Origin: Aquilonibacter sp963820185
GTDB lineage: Bacteria > Vulcanimicrobiota > Vulcanimicrobiia > Vulcanimicrobiales > Vulcanimicrobiaceae
DNA length: 64,000 nucleotides
NCBI GenBank assembly: GCA_963820185.1
Contig: CAWFYV010000007.1
Span: forward strand, 62,001 to 126,000
Direction of reading: 5' to 3'
The first letter of the stretch is position 1. Every line of letters begins with the position of its first letter. The notes beneath the pieces are model-generated. The model ran no database searches and had not been told where the DNA came from. It worked only from the letters and a program-made list of their open reading frames with translations. Position numbers and translations under genes: made by a program. Of the stretch, positions 1-7,871 are shown piece by piece.

Positions 1-430
1 TCCCTTCGACCAATGCGCCCGAATCGGCAAGAAAGAACGGCACGTCGGAGCCGAGTGATCGCGCAATCAGTACCCAGTCGGCGGCGTACGCGTGGCCGAA
101 CGCGCCCGCCATCGCAGCGCGCAGCACTGCGGCAGCGTCGCTCGATCCGCCACCTAACCCTGCTTGCACGGGGATCGTCTTGCGCAGCGTCAACTTCGCA
201 GCCGGAAGCGGATCGAGCGCGCGGGCGGCTCGTACGGCAAGATTCTCATCGCCTTCCAACGATGGATCGCTGGATACAAATGCAAAGGTTGAAGAAGGTT
301 CGATTTGTAGCTCGTCGGCAAGCTCGAGCGGCACCATGACGCTGCGCAGCGCATGGTAGCCATCCGGGCGTCGATCCAGGACCTCCAGGGTCAGATTTAT
401 TTTTGCCGGGCAGGCGAATTGCATCCGCAT
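1..430 (-). CDS. ispE: 4-diphosphocytidyl-2-C-methyl-D-erythritol kinase, N-terminal part (cut by window edge)
   Basis: IspE phosphorylates CDP-methylerythritol with ATP in the MEP isoprenoid pathway (GHMP kinase family). Translating the minus strand from the ATG at 430 gives an N-terminus with PAKINLTLEV and RPDGYH, then the GHMP phosphate-binding loop QAGLGGGSSDAAA near residue 95, in the usual order and spacing. About 143 codons are present before the window edge, roughly half the usual length. A second in-frame ATG two codons later (424) is also possible. It is divergent from the glycosidase, with about 50 bp between the two starts. Confidence 0.93.
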   Translation of the reverse strand, partial: MRMQFACPAKINLTLEVLDRRPDGYHALRSVMVPLELADELQIEPSSTFAFVSSDPSLEGDENLAVRAARALDPLPAAKLTLRKTIPVQAGLGGGSSDAAAVLRAAMAGAFGHAYAADWVLIARSLGSDVPFFLADSGALVEG

Positions 431-481
431 AAGTTTCCAGCGAAAGGGGCGCCCCGGTCAAGGGCGTAGCACAGGGGTGGT

Positions 482-2917
482 ATGGGCCCGAGCTATGACG
501 CGCAGCGAAATGAGTTTTGCGCGTACGTCGTCCCGGAATCGCAAACACCCTATGGGCTCCTGCTCGGGAACTATAAGTCCTATGCGCAATCGACCGCCAA
601 GGGTGGCGTCCGCGGGCTTTGGGATGCCGATACGGACAAGATCATCTTCGGCACGCATCAAATCGCCTATCGCATCGTTGATGGCGGCAGCACGCTCTTT
701 CCGCATCAGATCACGCGCGAGCTGACGTTTCTTCCATACGCGCAAATCGCCGAGTTTACGCTCGAGCATCGCGTGCACGTAACCGAGGCATTCTTCGTGC
801 CGTTCGGCGAGGCGTTCGATCGAGCGGTGTCGTTCGTCGTCGACGTTACCCTCTACAACCCGGGTGCGATCGAGATCGAAGTCGCCGTCTTCCCCTGGGC
901 GATGCTTGTGGGGCAGCGCTTCTATGGCGAGCCCGAGAGCGAGATGACCGCATGGTCGCGCGACCGCTTCATCTGCTCGAAGAGCAACGAGAGTGGCGCC
1001 GAGCGCTGGTGGGGCGGGTCGCGCGAGCCGCGCGCAGTCGAGCTCTCACTTCGCGAGCAAGTGTTGACCGAAAACATGCGGCGCGGCTCGCTATTGCCCG
1101 AAGGTCTTCCCGGCTTCGGACACGCCGCGTCGGAGAGCTCGACAATGGTTGGGCGGCGGGTTTACGGTGCCTTTGAATACCGTATCAAGGTCGCGCCTGG
1201 CGCTCGCGAAGCGCTGCGCCTTGCCGTCGTCTTCCATAAAGATGGCACGGAGCACAGCTTGCCCCGGCTCGAGAGGTTGCTTGGCGACGAGCGCGCCCTG
1301 CATGACACGCAGCGCTACTACGCGCGCCGCCTAGCCGATGCGCGATTCATGACGCCGTCGCCCGCGATCAGCCGCGGTGTAGCGTGGGCAAAAGCTAATA
1401 TGATCCGCATCGTCAAGGAGTATCCGCAGGGTTGGGGATCGACGAATTCGCCGCCGTCGGACATTCTCGTCTCGCGCGACACGTCGTGGTTCGTGCACGG
1501 CTTTGACTACTTCTGGCCGGAGTTCAGCCGCGATGCGCTCGAGGTTTTCAATCGGACAGTCGAAGAGTCTGGATTGATGATCGAATACGTGCGCGGCGTC
1601 AATGGCTACACGACGGCATACGATTTGAACATCAACGACGATACGCCGCTGCATCTAATCGCGATGCTGCACCACTACAACGCCACGCTCGACGACGCTT
1701 GGGTACGCGAGCGCATGCCGCTCGTGCTCAAGCTCGCCGATTACATGCTGACGCAGCGCGACGATCAGGGCTTGCTGTTCTGCAAAGCCAAGGGTGTAGA
1801 CATGTACGGCATCTCGTCGTGGCGCAATATCATCCCATATTATACGCTCGACGGTGCGGTGACCGAGATCAATGCCGAAGGCGTCTTTGCACTTGAAGCG
1901 GCGGCGATGCTTTGCGCGGTTGCGGGCGATTGGGCGAATTGGGAAAAGTTCGCGAATGAGTCCCAGGCGCTACGTGAAGCAATGATGGATTATCTGTTCA
2001 ATGACGATACCGGCGCGTTCGTGTTGAACTACGACCAAGATCGCAACTATCAAGACAACTTTACGTCGGATGAGATTTTCCCGGTGCTCTTCCGCGTTGC
2101 CGGCGTCGAGCAACGGCGCTCGATCCTGCGCCGATTATTAGAGGCGGACTTTGTGACGCCGGTTGGTTTGCGCACGATCTCGACTGCGGATGCGTGGTAT
2201 TTCCCATCGTACGGCTTTGGCTTGCTCGGCGGCATTTGGCCCGACCTGACGCTGTGGTTTGCGGTTGCGCTGGCGCGCGACGGCTTCGTCGATGAATGCA
2301 CGCACTTCTTGGATGCCGTGTATGCGGCGATGGAAGTCGGCAGCGCGCGCAACACCGTCCCCGGGGAATTCGGCGAGTGGTTCGACGGCGGATCGCTCGC
2401 GAATCGCGGCATGTATCTCTCGCCCTGGACTGGTGCGAAGTACCTGTGGGCGGTTGCTGAGACCGTCGGCGGCCTCGACGGCTATCGCACGAGCGGCCGT
2501 CCACATCTCGTGCCGTTGCGCCCAAAGGATTGGCAGTGGGTCGCGGCTGCGCGCGTACACTGGGGTGGGAGACGTTGCAGTTACGTGATCGATCTGGTCC
2601 ACGATCGCATCTACGGCGACATGCCGGAGCTCTCGGCCGAAGAGCCGTTCACGTGTATTTACGCGGGACGCGACATTAGCGATGAGTTGACGATTTCGCC
2701 GGCTGACGTCGGCGCGGTGGGTTTCGAAGACGAACATGGTGCAGTACGCATCTTCGTGTGCAACATGCTCGATCGCGCGCGTCCGGTGCTGGTCGAGTTC
2801 CGCGGACACACCGCGCGTGTGCAGATGGAGATCGGCGAGATGCGCGAGGTGCAACTGATCGGCCGGCCTACCGAGCGGCGCGCGCGCGCCGCCAAACTCG
2901 ACGTGGTGCCGGCCTAG
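482..2917 (+). CDS. Six-hairpin glycosidase-like protein (glycogen-debranching/GH63-like)
   Basis: An 811-residue protein with no signal peptide. The first ~270 residues look like a beta-sandwich domain. Residues ~300-680 read as an (alpha/alpha)6 barrel, with aromatic-rich segments such as HGFDYFWPEFSRDAL, a hairpin with DNFTSDEIFP, and PGEFGEWFDGG near residue 625. That last segment resembles the region around the catalytic acid in GH63 and glycogen-debranching families. A short beta-rich tail follows. A GGGGTGG stretch precedes the ATG. The likely role is hydrolysis of an alpha-glucan or another oligosaccharide in the cytoplasm; the substrate cannot be read from the sequence. Confidence 0.7.
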   Translation: MGPSYDAQRNEFCAYVVPESQTPYGLLLGNYKSYAQSTAKGGVRGLWDADTDKIIFGTHQIAYRIVDGGSTLFPHQITRELTFLPYAQIAEFTLEHRVHVTEAFFVPFGEAFDRAVSFVVDVTLYNPGAIEIEVAVFPWAMLVGQRFYGEPESEMTAWSRDRFICSKSNESGAERWWGGSREPRAVELSLREQVLTENMRRGSLLPEGLPGFGHAASESSTMVGRRVYGAFEYRIKVAPGAREALRLAVVFHKDGTEHSLPRLERLLGDERALHDTQRYYARRLADARFMTPSPAISRGVAWAKANMIRIVKEYPQGWGSTNSPPSDILVSRDTSWFVHGFDYFWPEFSRDALEVFNRTVEESGLMIEYVRGVNGYTTAYDLNINDDTPLHLIAMLHHYNATLDDAWVRERMPLVLKLADYMLTQRDDQGLLFCKAKGVDMYGISSWRNIIPYYTLDGAVTEINAEGVFALEAAAMLCAVAGDWANWEKFANESQALREAMMDYLFNDDTGAFVLNYDQDRNYQDNFTSDEIFPVLFRVAGVEQRRSILRRLLEADFVTPVGLRTISTADAWYFPSYGFGLLGGIWPDLTLWFAVALARDGFVDECTHFLDAVYAAMEVGSARNTVPGEFGEWFDGGSLANRGMYLSPWTGAKYLWAVAETVGGLDGYRTSGRPHLVPLRPKDWQWVAAARVHWGGRRCSYVIDLVHDRIYGDMPELSAEEPFTCIYAGRDISDELTISPADVGAVGFEDEHGAVRIFVCNMLDRARPVLVEFRGHTARVQMEIGEMREVQLIGRPTERRARAAKLDVVPA

Positions 2918-2933
2918 ACGTGGTGCCGCGTAA

Positions 2934-3374
2934 ATGATGAATCCCGCAAATCGCTTTGCGACCGCCGTGCTCGCGGCAGGCGTCGTGGTGCTGCTGATCG
3001 CGATCGTCCTGGGCGAGCACATGGGCGATCGCGTGATGATCGAAGCCGCCGAGAGCGGCAGCTTGAGCACGACGCCGATCGTCACGCCGGTACCCGAGGC
3101 GACCACCGGCCCCTTCGGCCCGGACTGGAAGAACACGCAGGCCCTCGCGGCGGCACCGGACCCGCGCTTCTCCGACCCGCGCGTTCCGCCCAAGCCGCTA
3201 CCGACGGCGGAGGCCCCGCCGACGCCGAAGCCGACCCCAACCTGGACCCCGAATCCGAACGTCCCGATCTGGGACCAAACGAAGCTGCCGAGCCCGAGCC
3301 CCAGCGCGACGACCTTCGAGGAGGACTCGAGCCAGTCGACCGCGCCCTCCCCAAGCCCCACGCCTTCGCCCTAG
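2934..3374 (+). CDS. Membrane-anchored proline-rich hypothetical protein
   Basis: A 146-residue protein of unknown function. One hydrophobic helix lies at about residues 8-27 (AVLAAGVVVLLIAIVLGE), followed by a low-complexity tail rich in Pro, Thr and Ser with PTPKPTPTWTPNP-type stretches, ending in PSPSPTPSP. The topology suggests a single N-terminal anchor with a disordered periplasmic tail. It starts 17 nt after the glycosidase stop, so the two are probably co-transcribed. Two adjacent ATGs (2934, 2937) could both serve as start. Confidence 0.6.
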   Translation: MMNPANRFATAVLAAGVVVLLIAIVLGEHMGDRVMIEAAESGSLSTTPIVTPVPEATTGPFGPDWKNTQALAAAPDPRFSDPRVPPKPLPTAEAPPTPKPTPTWTPNPNVPIWDQTKLPSPSPSATTFEEDSSQSTAPSPSPTPSP

Positions 3375-3388
3375 AGGCAGTGTCACTA

Positions 3389-3425
3389 ATGTCTCCATTG
3401 GTTTAGCCTGCTACGATGGAGACAT
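3389..3425 (+). promoter_or_regulatory. Perfect 10-bp inverted repeat overlapping the pdxS ribosome-binding site and start codon
   Basis: ATGTCTCCAT at 3389-3398 is repeated as its exact reverse complement ATGGAGACAT at 3416-3425, with 17 nt between. The right arm contains the GGAG ribosome-binding site and the first two bases of the pdxS ATG at 3424. It could be a protein operator or a leader-RNA hairpin that hides the start site. There is no T-run, so it is not an intrinsic terminator. Confidence 0.6.
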
Positions 3426-4317
3426 GGAACAGGCCACTGGAACCCTAACCGTCAAGCGCGGGCTCGCGCAGATGCTTAAGGGCGGCGTCATCATGGATGT
3501 CGTCACCCCCGAACAGGCCATCGTCGCGCAAGAGGCCGGCGCCGTCGCCGTGATGGCGCTCGAGCGTATTCCGGCAGACATCCGCGCTGACGGCGGCGTC
3601 GCGCGCATGAGCTCGATCGAGTTGATCGCGGGGATCATGGACGCGGTTACGATTCCGGTAATGGCTAAGGTGCGCATCGGCCACTTCGCCGAGGCGCAAG
3701 TGCTGCAATCGATCGGCGTCGACTATATCGACGAATCGGAAGTGCTGACGCCGGCCGACGAGCTGTACCACGTCGACAAACATGCTTTCACGACGCCGTT
3801 CGTCTGTGGTGCGCGCGATCTGGGCGAAGCGCTGCGTCGCATTACCGAGGGCGCCGCAATGATTCGCAGCAAAGGCGAAGCCGGGAGCGGCAATATCGTT
3901 GAGGCCGTGCGACACATTCGCGCCATCAAAGACACGATCGCGCAGTTGACGGTCGCGCCACACGAGGAGCTCGTGGCGCGCGCGCGCGATATCGGTGCGA
4001 GCTATGAGCTCGTAAAAGAAGTCGCGCAGGCGGGTAAACTGCCGGTCGTGCTGTTCTGCGCGGGAGGCGTGTCGACACCGGCCGACGCCGCACTGATGAT
4101 GCAGCTTGGCGCCGAGGGCATCTTCGTCGGCAGCGGCATCTTCAAGTCGAAAGATCCCAAGAAATTTGCGCGCGCGATCGTCGATGCGACGACCCACTAC
4201 AACGATCCAAAGGTCGTCGCGGAAGCTTCGCGGTCACTGGGAACGGCTGATGCGATGGCGGGCATCGACCTCCGAAAACTCGACGAATCGGAGTTGCTCG
4301 CTTCGCGTGGAAACTAA
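3424..4317 (+). CDS. pdxS: Pyridoxal 5'-phosphate synthase, lyase subunit PdxS
   Basis: PdxS builds pyridoxal 5'-phosphate from ribose 5-phosphate, glyceraldehyde 3-phosphate and ammonia supplied by PdxT. The 297-residue protein has the family length and landmarks: KGGVIMDVVTPEQA, AVMALERIPADIRA, PVMAKVRIGHFAEAQ with a catalytic Lys, the YIDESEVLTPAD strand, and the phosphate site GGVSTPADAALMMQLGAEGIFVGSGIF. The deoxyxylulose-independent route is therefore used. It overlaps pdxT by 11 nt, consistent with translational coupling. Confidence 0.97.
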   Translation: MEQATGTLTVKRGLAQMLKGGVIMDVVTPEQAIVAQEAGAVAVMALERIPADIRADGGVARMSSIELIAGIMDAVTIPVMAKVRIGHFAEAQVLQSIGVDYIDESEVLTPADELYHVDKHAFTTPFVCGARDLGEALRRITEGAAMIRSKGEAGSGNIVEAVRHIRAIKDTIAQLTVAPHEELVARARDIGASYELVKEVAQAGKLPVVLFCAGGVSTPADAALMMQLGAEGIFVGSGIFKSKDPKKFARAIVDATTHYNDPKVVAEASRSLGTADAMAGIDLRKLDESELLASRGN

Positions 4318-4933
4318 GTCCACCGTTGGCGTTCTTGCGCTCCAGGGGGATGTGGTCGAACATCTCGCCGCACTCGAGCGCGTGGGAGCGCGCGCGCTGG
4401 CGGTAAAGTCTGCGGGCGATCTTGCGCGCGTCGACGGTCTCGTAATCCCCGGTGGCGAGTCAACGACCGTCATGAAGTTGCTCGATCGGTTCGACCTCGC
4501 TGTGCCGATCGTGGAGCGCGTACGCAGCGGTATGCCGCTCTGGGGAACGTGCATGGGGATGATCGTTGCGGCCCGCGACGTCGCGGGACTCGAGCAGCCG
4601 ACCTTGGGTCTCATCGATATTACCGTGCGGCGCAACGCGTTCGGTCGCCAGAATGAATCAGCCGAGATCGCGCTGCCGATTCCGGCGCTTGGACCCCCGG
4701 AGTTTCCGGCGATCTTTATTCGCGCGCCGTGGATCGAACGCGTTGGTTCGGCCGTGGAACTGCTCGCGTCACGCGACGGGCACGGCGTGATGGTCCGCGA
4801 GGGGAACGTACTAGGAAGCTCGTTCCACCCAGAATTGACCCGCGATCCGCGGGTCCACGCGTACTTTCTAAATATGGTCGATGACGCGAGAACACGTGGA
4901 AATCCGGTAGGGAAGGCTTCCTCCGCCGCGTAA
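4307..4933 (+). CDS. pdxT: Pyridoxal 5'-phosphate synthase, glutaminase subunit PdxT
   Basis: PdxT hydrolyses glutamine and channels ammonia to PdxS. The GTG at 4307, inside the end of pdxS, gives a 208-residue protein starting VETKSTVGVLALQGDVVEH, which matches the family N-terminus; longer upstream extensions lie within pdxS and are unlikely. Class I glutaminase features are visible: PGGEST, the nucleophile loop LWGTCMGMI, and the His-Glu pair in SSFHPELTRD. Confidence 0.95.
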   Translation: METKSTVGVLALQGDVVEHLAALERVGARALAVKSAGDLARVDGLVIPGGESTTVMKLLDRFDLAVPIVERVRSGMPLWGTCMGMIVAARDVAGLEQPTLGLIDITVRRNAFGRQNESAEIALPIPALGPPEFPAIFIRAPWIERVGSAVELLASRDGHGVMVREGNVLGSSFHPELTRDPRVHAYFLNMVDDARTRGNPVGKASSAA

Positions 4934-4945
4934 GTCTTAGCACAA

Positions 4946-5236
4946 ATGAGTTCGCAGGCGGCACCCGACGCGCAGGCGTCGGGATTTCAGGGGCAGATCC
5001 CACCGCTCGAGCCGTTGCTGACCGAAGTGATCGCAACGCTCGCGCTGGCAGCGCACGCCTATCTCGCCGACGACAACGGAAAGGAACCGGACTTTAGAGC
5101 GGCCGATGCTGCGATCGAGGTTGCGAGCGTAGCATTCGAACGCGTCAAAGAAAGGTTGCGGCCTGACGAAAGGTTAGCAATCACGCAGATGCTGACCGAG
5201 ACGCGATTGACCTTTGTAAGAAAGCGAGGCATGTAA
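4946..5236 (+). CDS. Small DUF1844-like hypothetical protein
   Basis: A 96-residue soluble protein, probably helical. The middle (LTEVIATLALAAHAYL) and the C-terminal half (AIEVASVAFERVKERLRPDERLAITQMLTETRLTFV) resemble the layout of DUF1844 proteins, which have a short helical segment and then an ID...L..K...L...E...L...L.E.R..YV pattern. The match is weak and the function unknown. It starts 12 nt after pdxT, so it probably belongs to the same transcript, and its stop codon lies in the loop of the following hairpin. Confidence 0.6.
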   Translation: MSSQAAPDAQASGFQGQIPPLEPLLTEVIATLALAAHAYLADDNGKEPDFRAADAAIEVASVAFERVKERLRPDERLAITQMLTETRLTFVRKRGM

Positions 5237-5249
5237 GTGCCTCGCTTTC
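5220..5249 (+). terminator. Hairpin at the end of the pdxST transcript
   Basis: A perfect 12-bp stem (GAAAGCGAGGCA at 5220-5231 with TGCCTCGCTTTC at 5238-5249) and a 6-nt loop that contains the stop codon of the preceding gene. The right arm ends in CTTTC, but no long T-run follows, so termination strength is uncertain. Confidence 0.5.
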
Positions 5250-5255
5250 ACGCTT

Positions 5256-5336
5256 CTGAACGCCTCTCGTGTCGTTGCTGCGTCGGTCGCGTACCTCAGT
5301 ACGCTTCCCTCCTTGCGCCTAACGAGAGGCGTTCAG
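5256..5336. repeat. Palindromic repeat unit (15-bp arms, nested hairpin)
   Basis: CTGAACGCCTCTCGT at 5256-5270 pairs perfectly with ACGAGAGGCGTTCAG at 5322-5336. The 51-nt interior holds a second small palindrome, GCGTAC-CTCA-GTACGC, at 5289-5304. The nested layout resembles REP-like palindromic units scattered in bacterial genomes. It sits between two rightward genes, 11 nt before the HNH start. No second copy is seen in the window. Confidence 0.55.
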
Positions 5337-5346
5337 GGAGTCCATT

Positions 5347-5877
5347 GTGAGCGACGTACTCGTCTTGAATTTTACCTACGAAGCCTTGAACATCACGAGC
5401 TTCCAGCGCGCCGTGAAGCTGCTCTTCGCGGGCAAGGCCGAGATCGTTCACAATCGCGACCGCGTGCTCGCATCGACGCGCTACGAGATGCGCATGCCGT
5501 CGATTATCAGGATGCTCTACTACATCCGCCGGCCGATGCAAAAGGTCGCGCTGACGAAGAAGAACGTGCTGATTCGCGACGATCATGCGTGTCAATACTG
5601 CGGAACGCGCGGCGAGAAGCTGATGACGGTCGACCACGTCGTGCCGCGCAGCCGTGGCGGTCCTTCGACCTGGGAAAATTTGGTCTGCGCTTGCATGCGG
5701 TGTAACAATCGTAAGAACAATCGCACGCCCGACGAAGCGAATATGACCCTCAAGCGCAAACCACGGCAGCCGAAGTACATCCCATGGATTCAGATCAAGC
5801 GCAACACGCTGCCGGGCGAGTGGGGCAAGTTCCTGTTCCTCTACAACGTCTCGATCGACGAACGCGTAGAAGCCTAG
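5347..5877 (+). CDS. HNH endonuclease family protein
   Basis: A 176-residue protein with a C-terminal HNH nuclease fold: zinc-binding pair CQYCG near residue 82, catalytic TVDHVVPRSRGGPSTWENLV, and a second pair CACMRCNNRKNNRTPDEA. The N-terminal ~75 residues (VLVLNFTYEALNITSFQRAVKLL) match stand-alone HNH proteins widespread in bacteria that are not tied to mobile DNA. They are probably housekeeping nucleases of unproven target. The GTG at 5347 is the start. No methylase or intein is nearby. Confidence 0.88.
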   Translation: MSDVLVLNFTYEALNITSFQRAVKLLFAGKAEIVHNRDRVLASTRYEMRMPSIIRMLYYIRRPMQKVALTKKNVLIRDDHACQYCGTRGEKLMTVDHVVPRSRGGPSTWENLVCACMRCNNRKNNRTPDEANMTLKRKPRQPKYIPWIQIKRNTLPGEWGKFLFLYNVSIDERVEA

Positions 5878-5931
5878 CGTTCCGTAGGACTACGGACGCG
5901 GAGCGCGGGCCAAACCGGCTACGCTTTGCCT

Positions 5932-6381
5932 ATGAAATCAGCTGGCGGCGGCGCACGATTCGCGCTTTTCCTGGCTCCCCTGCTGCTTGGTGGTGGCGCA
6001 ATCTGGCTTATAAGCGGGTCGGATCCTGTGGGCAATCCCGAGGGAGACGCCTTTGGGTGGTTCTTTTTGGGATGGGGGGTGACATTGCTGCTGCCGCTCA
6101 TGGTCCTGATGATTGCGAACTGGTCAATGCAGCGCCGCAGAATCCCGTTCCCCTTGTTTTTCCTGATCGTATTTCTCGCGCTAGGTCCCGTCGGATACTT
6201 TCAGATCGTAAATATAATGTCGGCTCTACCTATGCCGAGCTTGGCCGCGGTCGCGGATTATAGGTACTTCCCGGAATTTTATCCGCGGTTGCTTGCTGAG
6301 GCTGCAGCGATATACTGCGCTGTGACAGCGATCGGAATCTACGGCTTGTACAAATTAGTTACGCGCGCGGCGCCCGACTAA
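5932..6381 (+). CDS. Integral membrane hypothetical protein
   Basis: A 149-residue protein with four predicted membrane helices: FALFLAPLLLGGGAIWLI, FFLGWGVTLLLPLMVLMIA, LFFLIVFLALGPVGYF, and a C-terminal YCAVTAIGIYGLYKLV. No conserved motif is recognised. The ATG at 5932 is preferred over an upstream TTG at 5926. Its 3' end overlaps the convergent small membrane gene by 27 nt. Codon use looks slightly less GC-rich than its neighbours. Confidence 0.6.
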   Translation: MKSAGGGARFALFLAPLLLGGGAIWLISGSDPVGNPEGDAFGWFFLGWGVTLLLPLMVLMIANWSMQRRRIPFPLFFLIVFLALGPVGYFQIVNIMSALPMPSLAAVADYRYFPEFYPRLLAEAAAIYCAVTAIGIYGLYKLVTRAAPD

Positions 6382-6609
6382 GAGTCCGGCACCCATGACC
6401 ACGATCCCGACGATCGCAAAACCGAAGACGAAGTAGTCGAGGTCGTGTAGCGTTCGCGCAATCGTGCGAATCCCGAGCACGATCGGTCCGACGAAAAAGA
6501 GCACGTTTCCAAAGGCGAGGATCGGGTTGGGACGCGTTGCGGTCATCCTGAAGTTCATCAGGATGCCGATAGCGCCGAGCAACAGAAATGCGCTGCCGAG
6601 TACGATCAC
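6355..6609 (-). CDS. Small three-helix membrane protein
   Basis: An 84-residue hydrophobic protein starting at the GTG at 6609. Three membrane segments are visible: IVLGSAFLLLGAIGILM, ILAFGNVLFFVGPIVLGI and YFVFGFAIVGIVVMGAGLLV. The start overlaps the stop of the MFS transporter by 4 nt (GTGA), so it is probably translated from the same message. It could be an accessory subunit or simply a co-transcribed protein. No family is recognised. Confidence 0.55.
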   Translation of the reverse strand: MIVLGSAFLLLGAIGILMNFRMTATRPNPILAFGNVLFFVGPIVLGIRTIARTLHDLDYFVFGFAIVGIVVMGAGLLVGRRARN

Positions 6610-7871
6610 GCGGCGTCAGCCGCCAGTGGCGCGAGCTCGTCGAGGTCCCTCCCGTTCGTTTTGGGCCCGAAGATGCCGATATCGAGTGCAACGACGATCA
6701 TCGCCGTGCAGATCAGTGCGAAGACACCCAGCGTACCGTTCGCGCGCAGCACCGCGGCGATCACGAAAGGCACGAAGATCGAACTGAACCTGCTCCAGGA
6801 ATAGACGAAGCCCACGGCTTGCCCGCGGATACGCGTGGGAAAGAGCTCCGCTTGATAGGTATGGAACGTGGCCGAGAACCATGCATTGGCGAGCGCGACG
6901 ATCGTGCCGAAGAGGACGAGCGGAATCGGCGTGCGCGCAAGCGCGAAGCACAGCCCTCCCCCGCCGACGACAAGCGCGAGCACGACGATTTGCCATTTGC
7001 GCTGGAAACGTTCGGCAAAGATCATCGCGAGCAAGGGCCCGAGCGGATTGATAATCGCGATGAAAAACGAGTACTGCAGCGAGTGGGTGAACTCGACGCC
7101 TTGAGTGGCAAGAAAAATCGGCACCCATGAATTGAAGCCGTAGAAGCCGATGGACTGCAAGAGATTGAAGACGATCATCATCAGCGTGCGCGAGCGGTAG
7201 GTCGAATCGAAGAGCGTCCGGATGACAAAGCCTGGTCCGGTGTGGACGATTTTTTCGTGCGCTTTTTGCCAGCGCGAAGAATCGGGAAGGCCGGGCAGCA
7301 CGAACCAGATGACGACGCCGCCGAGCGAGCCGATCAGTGCGACGTAGCGCCAGCCGTCCAAGCCCCAGATTTGGTGTGGAACCAGGAGATAAGCAAGAAG
7401 CGCAACGACCGGGATCGACGTGTAGCCGATCACTTGCGTGAAGGCAACCCACTTGCCCCGTTCTTCCTTTGGAACGATTTCGGAGGTATATGCGTCGCTC
7501 GTTACGAGCTGCACGCCGATACCCAGGCCGGCGAGAAAGCGCCAGAGATCGATCCACGGACCCGACGGCATGAACGCCATCACTAACGTGCAGACCGAAT
7601 ACCACACGAGTGAAGACGCAAACGCGGCTTTACGACCGAAGCGATCGGAGATACCGCTGAAAATGATCGTGCCGAAGAACATGCCGGCAAAGCCGCATGC
7701 GACGAAGCTCGCGAAGCCTGTTATTGCGAACGGGGAGGATGACGTGGCGGTGAAGATGCCGGCTCTTATGAGGCCGAGCGATATATAGGCGGTCATGAAG
7801 AGATCGTAGAGCTCGAACCAGGCACCAACCGAAATACGCGCGACCGCGCCGCGAATGTTCGTTACCATCAT
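6606..7871 (-). CDS. MFS transporter
   Basis: A 421-residue, 12-helix major facilitator protein of the inner membrane. It has the loop 2-3 signature (ISDRFGRKAAF), the segment RFLAGLGIGVQLVTSDAYTSEIVPKEERG and a second-half FPTRIRGQAVGF signature, a pattern shared by sugar porters and aromatic-acid/H+ symporters. The ATG at 7871 overlaps the stop of the upstream monooxygenase (ATGA), so it is the preferred start over one at 7916. The coupling to a flavin monooxygenase suggests uptake or efflux of that enzyme's substrate or product. Confidence 0.85.
   Translation of the reverse strand: MMVTNIRGAVARISVGAWFELYDLFMTAYISLGLIRAGIFTATSSSPFAITGFASFVACGFAGMFFGTIIFSGISDRFGRKAAFASSLVWYSVCTLVMAFMPSGPWIDLWRFLAGLGIGVQLVTSDAYTSEIVPKEERGKWVAFTQVIGYTSIPVVALLAYLLVPHQIWGLDGWRYVALIGSLGGVVIWFVLPGLPDSSRWQKAHEKIVHTGPGFVIRTLFDSTYRSRTLMMIVFNLLQSIGFYGFNSWVPIFLATQGVEFTHSLQYSFFIAIINPLGPLLAMIFAERFQRKWQIVVLALVVGGGGLCFALARTPIPLVLFGTIVALANAWFSATFHTYQAELFPTRIRGQAVGFVYSWSRFSSIFVPFVIAAVLRANGTLGVFALICTAMIVVALDIGIFGPKTNGRDLDELAPLAADAA

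Noticed and set aside
2138..3361. Long open frame on the minus strand opposite the glycosidase and the proline-rich gene
   Set aside because: It is low-complexity, matches no family, and lies antisense to a well-supported gene; typical of high-GC shadow frames.
5347..5877. HNH gene as part of a mobile intron, intein or defence island
   Set aside because: No reverse transcriptase, intein junction, methylase or other defence gene is near, and the protein resembles widespread stand-alone HNH proteins.
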